Assembly (NCBI GenBank): GCA_964247055.1 | Contig: OZ176056.1 | Span: forward strand, 7,564,001-7,628,000 | Length of the DNA: 64,000 nt | Source of the DNA: Paragordius varius | Lineage: Eukaryota; Nematomorpha | Direction: 5' to 3' | Shown here: positions 11,576 through 21,423 of the stretch, piece after piece | Position numbering within the stretch: the stretch's first letter is position 1 | Layout: each line of letters opens with the position of its first letter | Notes under the pieces: generated by a model | Databases searched by the model: none | The model's input: only the letters and a program-made list of their open reading frames with translations | Told to the model about the DNA's origin: nothing | Program-made: the position numbers and the translations under genes

Positions 11576-12504
11576 GGAAAATATAATAATTTTTATATTT
11601 GTTTAAATATAATATCCGCATTTTCATTTATTAATTAAATATACATCGTCTATATGCAGTATATACATTAATCTTTTCAAGTGGTTATACGGCCTTTGTT
11701 TAAAATGAAATTGCAAATGGGAACAATAATATTATTGATTTATTAAATTCAATTGTCCACACTTTATATATGTTTTTATAGCTTAAAAAATGATATATTA
11801 TTTCCAAATACGCTTTCTCCGGATTCTGTTGGATAATGCGAAAAAGTTACAATTTGACCTATTCGACTTGTATGTTTAACAACGTGTCAAGTAGGGGTAA
11901 TATATTTTTAGGCAATCTTTTGTTAAGCATCATGAAATTTTTTATTTATCAGAATTTGATGGTCAAAAGTTACTGAGAAAATCTACCATGTTCAATTTTA
12001 TAATTGAATATAAATTATAAAAATATTTACAGTAATCAAATTGGGCCTAAAACTCAATAGTAAAGGTCACTCTCGGAAAATTTTTGCTTAATGTGAAATT
12101 ATATTTTTATATATGTGATCAGTATGGGTTTAGGGGATTTTTAACCATTATCTTGCCACCTTTTACGATAAATCCAATACTATAGTTGTTTATTCGGCTA
12201 ATAAAAAGGCAGTATCAAAATTTTAAATAAGGTTTGAGTTTTGTTGAGAAGTTTAAGTCTATTTTTATTACTCTAGTGAAAACGAATTTAGAGCAAGGCA
12301 CTTAACAAAAAAACATTTAAGGGCCGCAAAAAATATTTATCTTCACCAAATAATACGGATAATTTTTGGCTTATGAGACATTAACAAATATTTAAACTCA
12401 AAATAATTATATCTAAATATTTATTATATTCAGGGCGTCGGTTTCAGTACCACAATGATTTAAAGCATTGTTATTAAGCATGGAACTCAAATTTTAGTAA
12501 CTGT
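11576..12504. other. Intergenic, no gene seen
   Basis: AT-rich sequence without a supportable gene or repeat. Confidence 0.4.
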
Positions 12505-12702
12505 TACAGTGTGAGTAAGTATACATTGCTGGAAACTCCTAAATAACTGCCAAATAGTAAATACAACAAAGGGCAGTATTATTGGCTTATAGTTATATTT
12601 TTTACTTTTTACTATCATAAGCCAATAATACTGCCCTTTGTTGTATTTACTATTTGGCAATAATTAATAACTTTCTAGCAATGTATACTTACTCATTCTG
12701 CA
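12505..12702. repeat. Family E MITE, long hairpin
   Basis: Left end TACAGTGTGAGTAAGTATAC, right end complementary (GTATACTTACTCATTCTGCA). The arms run about 90 bp through CCAAATAGTAAATACAACAA and CTGCCCTTTGTTGTATTTAC, so nearly the whole 198 bp folds back on itself. Confidence 0.8.
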
Positions 12703-12907
12703 CAAATGAATGAACCGTTAGAAAAATTATCACGTGTTTTTTCGGTTTTGGCGCAAAACTTCTGTTTATTAGTTTCACATTTATTAATTTACGCAATTCA
12801 CTATACAGTGTATTCATTTTTAGAAAACCCATATATTTTATATTTTTTAAATAATTTGTAAACTAAATCATTTATTTATATATTGTATATCAAACAGGCA
12901 AAAAAAT

Positions 12908-15336
12908 TCAACAATATTTGAGAACTTTTGTTAATACTACTTCACCGCCTTCAAAAGGCACATATTGGGGTGGAGCTGAATAGCCCAAAATAAAATGCGT
13001 CATTATAAGGTATTTGTGAAGTTTAGGCTTTCCACCATTTAGAGTCATTTTAACGCCACGCGATGTTTGTTGTAATTTCATCTAAAAAATGTTATATCAC
13101 TAAATTTGATTTTATTTTAATTATTAAATATAATATGAAAAAAATCTATTGAAAAAAAATTTCTAACAATTTATAGTTTATACTAATTTTGGATTTTTTC
13201 CAACAAAACAAAAATTTAATTTCATAACTTCAAAAAATATTATCAAATTATTAAAAATATAAATATTACATATGTATAATCACGCATTTGTAGTGAAGTG
13301 CCTTGACCGGTGTACACATGGTACATGGTCACGTTACCCAAATCAAAAGTGTTTGGCCGAAGTTCAATAATGTTCTATAATAATATTTCCAAAAATAAAA
13401 AAATGTTTAATTTCTTATATAATTAATTTAAAAATACAGTGCAAAAATTAATATATACAGAGACAAAACGTAAAAACCAAACGATAATATATTTAAAAAT
13501 GACAACCATATTTTCACCTTGATATATGTTTTTGTGTTACAAAATTATAAATAGAGATTTGTAAATTGGTGCACACTCATTTTATATTATATATAGTTTA
13601 TGTAAGTAAAATCAAGGTTTGAAAAGTATAGTTGTCTGCTTTGCAAACATTTGTCTTTTAGTTATATTGCGTTTTGTCCGTATACTGCAACTATAATTTT
13701 ATGAAAAAGCAAACCTCTTTGCGTGCATATATGAGAACTTTGGGGAGCTGTTGAAAAGCCCTAAAAAAATTTCTGATGTCCTCGGGTTTAAAAACGACAA
13801 TTTGATTTCTGAATGCATCATACATTGTTTTAGTGTAATCTCCTTTAAGTCTCATTTCAATCGTGTTATTATTGCGAAAAAGTAGGATATTTCTACATAT
13901 AAACAAAAAGGTGTTTTTTATTCACTAATATACAGTAAAAATTGAAATTATACAAACAAAGCGTAACAACATAAAGACAAATATTTTTTTCAAAAGACAA
14001 CCATGCTTTTTAAATATTTTTTTCTATTAAACTATGTTGATTCAAATACCAATTTGAATCTCTAATTAATACTTTTTGTATTTAAAAAACAAGCTTTAGA
14101 AGTTACAGCGATCATTTGAACGTAATTATTTGTCTTTATATTCTAACGTTTTGTCCGTATAATTTTATTTTTACTATACCATTTACAATTCAAAGTCACC
14201 ATTTAACAGTTCGGATTTACCCTTGAACAATCCAAACATCCTCGTACAATTTAAATTCACCCTCTAATGAATTATATATTTTTTAAGATTAAAATTTACC
14301 TACATTTTTAAAAAATAAAATTTGGTTTTAAAATGAAATAGTAAAAAATAATAAATTATTCCATGAAGATATATTTCATATTAGTTATATTAGTTCGAAA
14401 ACACATAATCTATTTTTAGGGTGAATTTGAATTGTTCGAGGGCAAATTGCAATTGTTCAAGGGTGAATTTAAATTCTAAATGATATAATATCAAGTATAT
14501 TTTCTTAACGTTAATTTTATTTATACTATAACGATATAAAATATACTTTACTATTGAACCAGTTTTGGAATCCTGTACATTGTAGAATCCTGGCCGAGTT
14601 ATATCACATAAATCCTTATATTCACGCACTAATGAACCGAAATGGAGTAAAAATAAAAAATATACATTGACAAAATATAAATAGTAAAAGATGAATATTT
14701 TGTATAAAAAGTATCATATCATGAAAAATTTCATATTATTATTAAAAACCCATCTTTTTGAGTGGCAAAATATAGAAATAAATTTCCCATTTATAAATTT
14801 CACTTTGAAATCTTTTAGAGCCATATACAAAATTAATCAAATATATTTTTATAAAATATGATCTTTGAATTTTAATTTTTTTTATTTTTATTTTTAATTT
14901 TTACTGTAAAAGCCAGTAATTTTATATTGAAATTTTTGGGCATCCCTTAAAATTTAAAGGTTTACCTTTCTTGGTTCTATTCCTTGGGTTGTAATTAGCC
15001 TTGAGCTTTTTCATCACAAACACTACATAAATATATAAATTGAATTGGTTTTTTAGCAAAAAACATTGAAAATTGAAATATAATTCAATATATGCGAATA
15101 CTTACGTTTATCGGGTAAATAGGGGCCTTCACATGTTAACGCTAAACGAGAATTACATTACAATTATAGTAGAAATATTTTAAATTTAAGATCGTAAAAA
15201 TTATTTCCGCGCATTTAAAAAAAACCGATAATAATGAAAAATCTATCTTACTTTCGGGTTGATCGGGTTCATTTTTTTGAGCCCAACATACAAGGATTAA
15301 AGCAGTGGCAACGATATAAAAATATAAAAATTTCAT
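12908..15336 (-). CDS. Secreted protein of unknown family, seven exons
   Basis: Exons on the minus strand: 15336-15252, 15141-15106 (36 nt), 15022-14966, 14628-14547, 13892-13715, 13374-13270, 13081-12908 (stop TGA). All introns are GT..AG and all phases match, giving 238 residues. The N-terminus MKFLYFYIVATALILVCWAQ is a clear signal peptide with a likely cut after residue 20; the rest has no membrane segment, so the product is probably secreted or lumenal. Recognisable stretches include NYNPRNRTKK, ITRPGFYNVQDSKTGSIVK, KTMYDAFRNQIVVFKPED, and near the end KMTLNGGKPKLHKYLIMTHF and LGYSAPPQY. It has few cysteines. I do not recognise the family and assign no function. The donor after exon 5 is GTTTGC, a weak site. 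ATTAAAG directly precedes the ATG. Introns 4 and 5 carry MITEs. Confidence 0.75.
13435..13701. repeat. Family A MITE in intron 5 of the secreted-protein gene
   Basis: TACAGTGCAAAAATTA with ACAAAACGTAAAAACC at the left; TATATTGCGTTTTGTCCGTA at the right. The inner GACAACCATATT and AGTATAGTTGTCT arms pair. Confidence 0.7.
13931..14177. repeat. Family A MITE in intron 4 of the secreted-protein gene
   Basis: TACAGTAAAAATTGAAATTA at the left and AACGTTTTGTCCGTATAATT plus TTTTTACTATA at the right. It abuts the family Y element that follows. Confidence 0.75.
14174..14488. repeat. Family Y MITE
   Basis: Left end TATACCATTTACAATTCAAA, then three copies of a unit like CAATTCAAATTCACCCTTGAA; the right end has the complementary AGGGTGAATTTGAATTG units and ends AAATGATATA. 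Other copies are at 25133-25330, 39706-39974, 43983-44334, 48063-48316 and 61007-61214. Confidence 0.75.
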
Positions 15337-16499
15337 CTTTAATAATTATATTTTTTTCAAAATTATAAAAAACGATATTAATCAAGAAAAAATTGATTAA
15401 ATAATTAAATTCACATAAAGATGTTTCGTGTGCAAATATTTGAATATATTTATAAGACAGGACAATCCTTCGTGCTTAATAGTAAGACTGACTACTCTCT
15501 ATGTAATTTTACAGTAGCAGGGTGTGAGGGTGTATAATTAAATTTTCATCACTATTTTTGTCTTCTCCTTATCTTGTCTTAAATAATCAAAATTGAGTAA
15601 ACTATGTTAAATTTTTTCAATGTTATAACAAGCAAAAAAACCTTGATTATCGATAGCTAAGGTAGGGGGCGACCTTTAACATTATATTAAGTTATCCTTG
15701 ATGTGAAAACTAAAAATAGGGTAGTATTATAATGTTAAAACACGCCGTCCTTGGCATCATTACAATAAATTTCAAGACATTGCTTTTTAGCAATAATAAA
15801 TAATTTAAAATTACATAATATTGGAATGAAAATTTTCTTACCCATCGGGTTTGTTTAATCAAATATTAGCTTATCCTTGATATAAATATTAGGTAGGAGA
15901 GAAGCATTAACACTAATATAAAAACCTTGTAGAACAAATAACGGTTATTTTATTTGACATCAAGGGCAAACATAAAAATTTGATCGGGTGTTGGACATTA
16001 ATATATTTATCACATAATACCGTTGACACTCAAGGAAATTCATAGCTGCTTTTTCAAAATTCATAGTACAGGGTTAGGGTTTAACCGCTAAAGAGAAGAA
16101 TAACATTAACGGATTCAGATGTCAAATTTATGGAAACCATAAAGATTAATGTTTGCCGTTTAAATTAGAATTTATCATTCTAACTAAATATTAAAAATAA
16201 GGTTTGATGTAATTTCCAAGAAAACTTTCTAAACTTTTACAAATTCAAAAGCCGAGCACAACACATCTATATTTTCAAATTAGCTTTTCATCTACCCACA
16301 TATCTTTAGAAATTAGCTGTTTTTAAAATATAATCAACTCCCAAAAAATCGTTTTTTAAGAGAATGTCCAAAAAATAGATAGCCCCTTTAACTTGAATAA
16401 TAATATTATTTGTTAATGAGCCAAAGTCTCACTTAGATTGGACCCTTTCCCCACATTTTCTCAAGTTACTACAAAAATAATTTATAAATTAATCTAAAC
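15337..16499. other. Intergenic, no gene seen
   Basis: This is the 5' flank of the secreted-protein gene and the left flank of the hAT element. Loosely related phrases such as TTATCCTTGATGTGAAAAC and TTATCCTTGATATAAATAT recur a few times between 15.6 and 16.1 kb, suggesting an old, degraded repeat. Confidence 0.35.
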
Positions 16500-18938
16500 C
16501 AGTGATACTCAAACCGCGGCCCGCGGGCCGCATGCGGCCCTAAGAGTGGTTTAAAATTGCCCTCTGACCATATTGATACTTAATTTATTTATTTTATTGT
16601 TAAATTTTTAAAATATACATAAATGGATTTTCGCTTATTTTAATATTAATTAATTACTTCAGATTTAATTTTGGTAATTATTATTTTTTACCCAATTCGA
16701 AATGTAGAAAATTTCCTACATTAAAATGATTTCAAAATTTTGGCACACGTTGTTTCTGTTTCTACATTCTATTTTCTTTTCTATTTTGAAATTATTGCAT
16801 TACTTTTTTGCATTTAAGCAAGCCTTTCACCCAAACTTGCATATATATTCTTTTCATTGCTATAATGCATCTTTTTTTATAGCTCATCCCTATAAAATAT
16901 TTTTCAAATCAACATCATTAATTTTCGACTATTTTATGGCATAATTCAAATTATATTCCTTTTTTTAAAAAAATTTACATAATATTTAAACATAATTTTA
17001 AAGGATGACTTGTAATGTTAAAAAACGTAATCCAATAAAAATCGCTCCTTTGAGAATGTAAGAAAAATTCTTTGTCGTTTTAAATAAAAATGTTGTTACC
17101 TGCCTAATATGAAAGGACAACATAATTAAAATACAATTTTTAAAAACATTTTACACTCCATCATTTTGACTAATTACTAGAACATGAGCAAAGAAACGAA
17201 AAAAAGGATCAAGGAATTAAACCAGAAAGAAAACTCCATTACCATAACTTTTTCCAGAAAAAAGCTGTAGCATTAGCTTCGAATGAAATTTGCTATATTT
17301 TAGGAAAAATATGAAACCGTTTACTGATTCCCAACTAATCAAAGAATGTCTAATAAATGGTTGTACTTTTTTCGTTTGATAAATTCCATAATAAAGATTA
17401 AATCATGAAACAAATTAAAAAACTTCAACTTTTTAATTCAACTGCTCCACGCATTAAAGATATGTCTAAATATATTTACAATACATTATTGCCCTTGAAA
17501 AACTGCAAATATTTTGGAAATGCTATTTATTCTAGCACTGATATTAGTTCAGCTCCTCAATGTGCGCTCTTTGTGAGAATTTGCAACGACAACATAATCA
17601 AAGAGGAATATTTAAAATTTTTACCAATGAATAATACCACGAAAGGCAATGATTTTCTCGAAAAAATTAGCACTTTTTTTTCTATATGGTATATCTATGG
17701 AAAAAGTAACGATCTGCACAAATGGCTGTCCCTCTATGATTATAAACAAAGGATTTATTCTTCTTTTGAAAAGCAAATATAATTTGCAAAATATTTTATC
17801 CTTTCAATGCTTAATTCATCAGGAAAACTTGGTTTACTGTGTAAAAGATGAATCACTCAATTCAGTAATTAAAGTTGTGGATATAGTTAATCACATCCGT
17901 GGCAGAGAATTCAACCGCCTTATATTCAAAAACCTTATGAAAGATATTCAGAGTGAGTTTGACAATATTTTTTTATACACCGCTGTGAGAGATGGTTAAG
18001 CCTTTAAGTATTAAATATATTTTGTTTTAAGACATAAAATTCTATTATTTATAAAAGATAACAGAAAGTTTGACGAGGAAATTAATAGTACGAATAATAT
18101 ATTTTATTATCCTACCTTTGCCACATTACTTATAAACTAATATTTTTAATAAAAGTCTTCAAGGGAGCAATATATCAACCCAATTAGCTAATCAAATATT
18201 TGCCTTTAAAGAAAAATTAATAATATATAAACAAGATTTTATAATAAAACACTCTATATTTTCCAATTAAAACGAGTCAGAAGAAATATGGAATTTACAG
18301 CGGAAATTAATTAAATAATAGACAATCATTTAACATTTTATGTAATGAGATTTAATTATTCAGATTTCAAGAAGGCATATGGATTATCCATTAAGCAATT
18401 TGAGCATTTCGGTTTTGATCCGGCGCATATCATTGAAGAATTCGTTTAAAAATGATTCTAATATGGAGGCTATATTCAAGGAGAATCGTAGAGAAGAAAG
18501 TAGAGAGTTTTGGCAAGATGTGCCAAATAAATATGAAAATATAAAAAAAATGTGCCCAAGTTATCCTAACTGTTTTTCAATCAACTTACACGTGTGAGAC
18601 GGCATATCCAAAAATGAAATATGGCAAGAAATATAGAAATCGCTTAACCGATTAGACGACATATTAGATTATCCTGTCTTGAGGAGAAACCAAATTTGTC
18701 AAAAATTATTGGTTAATATCAAAATAAATGTTGTTAATATATTAATTTTTTAAACTAAATGATGCAAAACGAGTTTTTGCTGGATGCGATCCGCGAAAAT
18801 TTTTTTGTGCTGATTTAGAGCATTAATATGTGCATATGTGTCAAATAGCTATGAAATATTTTCCATTATAAGGTTATGGCCCTTGAAATAAAAATATATT
18901 ATATTTGGCCCGTAAATTTTTTTTGGTGATTATCACTG
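16500..18938 (+). mobile_element. hAT transposon (ZBED5/GTF2IRD2-like transposase), decayed
   Basis: Starts CAGTGATACTCAAACCGCGG and ends GGTGATTATCACTG. It is flanked by a perfect 8-bp duplication ATCTAAAC (16492-16499 and 18939-18946), the hAT target-site length. Two overlapping reading frames, 17405-17782 and 17649-17999, carry transposase pieces: SAPQCALFVRICNDNI and LKFLPMNNTTKGNDF, then ISMEKVTICTNGCPSMI, LSFQCLIHQENLVYCV and VVDIVNHIRGREFNRLIF. These match the order in ZBED5-type hAT transposases (TTDGAPAM, HCIIHQE, NFIRSRGLNHRQF). A frameshift separates the two frames near 17.65-17.7 kb. A remnant of the C-terminal region is at 18379-18597 (REFWQDVPNKYENIKK). It cannot encode a whole protein. 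Confidence 0.8.
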
Positions 18939-19267
18939 ATCTAAACTATGACATCATCTGAGGTATTAACGTGTAGGCCTATAAAAAAATCAAAAAAAAT
19001 ATTTTTTATTTATAGAAACTTTTTTCCATTCCAGATAAAAGTTGTGAAATGATATAAAATCTATCACTAAATTTATCTCGGCGCATTGATAATAATTTAT
19101 TATTATACATATAGTTAGGCTTTTTAATCTAATGGCACACCAAATTAAACGCATGAATGGAAAACTCATTTTTCTGTAAGAAATATGTCAAAGTTTCAAC
19201 CAGATTGATATCAAATAAAACAATAAGGATGTCATATGTAGAATATAATAATGTATAATATCGATTT

Positions 19268-19495
19268 TACAGTCATGTATCCTTTATTTTATCAAAAATT
19301 ATTTTCTTTGCTTAAATGGGTATAAATATTTGTTTAAGAATGGAAAAAACAAGAACTCTTTGGTAATAACAATATCATATTCATTAAAAAAGTATAAGAA
19401 TTACCATAGAGCTCTTTTGCATTCTTTACCAAATATTTATACCCATTTAATGAAAGAAAATAAATTTTTGATAAAATAAAGGATACATGACTGTA
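19268..19495. repeat. Family F MITE
   Basis: TACAGTCATGTATCCTTTAT at the left and its complement ATAAAGGATACATGACTGTA at the right, with arms of about 70 bp meeting around GGGTATAAATATTTG / CAAATATTTATACCC. TA at both ends. Confidence 0.8.
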
Positions 19496-19782
19496 ATAAA
19501 TTAAAATAATTTGAAAGAATCGATTTGTAGGATACATACGCTTAAAATTACCAAAGAATAGACATCTTTTTTATGGATGTGCGTTTGTGAAACCTAAAAG
19601 TTAAATACAATATAAAAGATATATACATTATTTTATCTTATATGATAAGGGCCGTGGTCTATTTAGGTTTTGTTAAATAAATATATATGATAATATATGG
19701 CTAACTCTTTAATATGTTTTCTAGTTTATTAGTTGAGGCCTTTTTTAAAAAATATATGGAAAAAATGGTCTACAGACTCGTT

Positions 19783-19925
19783 CTCAACTCTTACTTTGTT
19801 CACTCCACACCAAATCCAAAAAATTTTGCCTGCTCCCATCCTCTAAAAAAACAAAGATTAAAATGCAAAATTATATTATAATATCATTTAAATCATAATA
19901 ATCAATATAAGATCCTAATTGTTAA
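19783..19925. repeat. hAT-end relic
   Basis: CTTTGTTCACTCCACACCAAA followed by CTGCTCCCATCCTC resembles, in the same order, the sequence at 52183-52330 and the right end of the hAT element at 46348-47737. The CAGTGG terminus is gone. Confidence 0.35.
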
Positions 19926-20628
19926 AATATTTATTCCAATCGGGGACAAATTTTGATAAATGACAGCTGAGATTTTTATTAACAGGCTGTGAATAAGTAT
20001 CACACAAAATACGTCGATGCAAAAGATATCAGTATACGTAAAGCAAATTGAGTTAATAATGGATACCGATGCGCGCTTTAATATTTTTCAATTTATTAAG
20101 ATTAACAAAGTGATTTTTAATATTTAAATCATATTTAAAACTTTATGCCCTTTGCCATACTTCCAAAAAAGTTGAATAAACCAATTATCAATTAATAGTA
20201 AACATTATGCTCGTTTCTTCAAATTTTTCATATCTCACCCTAGATTTTTCTAGGCTCTCGTTATGGATCGTTTTCCCCTTTTTGGGATTTACAGAGAACT
20301 AATAAATTCATAAAAGTTGACATAAAAAAATATCTAAGATCTAATACCCAATGCGGATTTCCAACTATTTCGTTGAACAAACTTTAATACGTCTGCTTAG
20401 GATGAAAATGATTTATAATAAACACAAAAAAATTTGAGTATTATAAATATTTCAGTAAGTCATCGAATCATATATATTAACTTGGCATAATGTACGATGC
20501 GGATCTCTGTGCGAGTGGAAGTTTTATAAAGAAGTTAATGAAAATATAATAAAATTTATTGAATTTTTTTTATCACAAATAATTTTAAAAAAACTTGCTG
20601 GTCACAGTCTGATATTTATGAATGGACG

Positions 20629-20660
<32 letters not shown>

Positions 20661-20893
20661 CTATATTTGCGGACCTTACACTAAATTTTAGATCTAACAT
20701 AATAAAAATAATTTTAATTAAAATATATTTTATTTCTAATTTAAATATTTAATAAAATACCAGGAATTCATATTTAATGGAAATTAAAGATTTGTACAAA
20801 TTTATTATATTATTTATAGGTTATAGCCAATTTTCTGTTTCATTTTGTATATTTTTTATCGTTACTGTTGTTTGATTTCCAGATTTTAATGCT
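19926..20893. other. Intergenic, no gene seen
   Basis: AT-rich 3' flank of mRpS34 with a (TA)n tract near 20637-20660. No supportable gene. Confidence 0.4.
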
Positions 20894-21373
20894 TTATCTA
20901 ACATCTATATAATATAAATTAAATGGGTAAACCATTAATTTTAATAAAGGAGGTATCTCGATTGTATCCTTATAATTGGGAACAAAAGGAGAAGCGTCTT
21001 TTGAAGGTACATACAATTTTTCCAAATGTTTTGGAATTAAAAACCAATCCGGTATGAATGCCTTTGAGATTTTTTGATTAGATTCAATTTTATCTAAAAC
21101 GGAAAAATAAAAAAACTTTTTACTTCGATAGCACACATCCGCAATAACTTTACCGTATTTCAAATCCTAGATGATTATTAAACTTATTACCTTATCAAGT
21201 AGATTTGGGGCAGCATATTTAATAAAAATAAATGATTTTTCCGGGTATTTTTGCCAAGAAAAACGTCCAAACATTCGATCAACTCCAAAATTTTTTAAAT
21301 TAACCAAAATTTCAAACAAAGATTTCCCCTTATATTTGTATAGCGGTTCTCCAATCTTTTTTATTCGAGGCAT
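20894..21373 (-). CDS. mRpS34: Mitochondrial small ribosomal subunit protein S34
   Basis: Two exons on the minus strand, 21373-21191 and 21166-20894 (stop TAA), encode 151 residues. Hallmarks match MRPS34 in order: GKSLFEILVNLKNFGVDRMF (compare the N-terminal Leu-rich helix and GLGRLV of human), then LDYGK-like DLKYGKVIADVCYRSKK, and PDWFLIPKHLEKLY followed by PPLLKLMV (human HDWRLVPKHEEE and PPLLRAMI). The protein is a metazoan-specific component of the mitochondrial small subunit, needed for subunit stability. The exons are separated by only 24 nt (GTAATAAG..CATCTAG), which contains an in-frame TAG, so it must be removed for the conserved second half to be made. The gene is shorter than human MRPS34 (218 residues), mainly at the N-terminus. 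The ATG is 50 bp from the divergent parvin ATG. Confidence 0.8.
21167..21190 (-). other. mRpS34: 24-nt intron in mRpS34
   Basis: On the minus strand the segment begins GTAATAAG and ends CATCTAG, with TTTAATAATC as a possible branch region. It sits exactly between two blocks of conserved mRpS34 protein, has a length divisible by three and contains an in-frame stop, the usual arrangement by which a retained tiny intron ends translation. Confidence 0.6.
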
Positions 21374-21423
21374 GGAATTTTTTTACATGTGCTTTTTAAA
21401 ACATATGCGGCATATTTTAGGGT
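21374..21423. promoter_or_regulatory. Shared divergent promoter region, mRpS34 / parvin
   Basis: Only 50 bp separate the two start codons. The plus strand has CATATTTTAG ending at 21420, a good splice acceptor 3 nt before the parvin ATG. There is no TATA box at a usual spacing that I can support. The transcripts must overlap at their 5' ends if parvin has an upstream cis exon. Confidence 0.4.

Noticed and set aside
16726-16944. 72-residue Phe-rich frame
   Set aside because: It lies inside the hAT element and is a translation of AT-rich DNA; no transposase motif.
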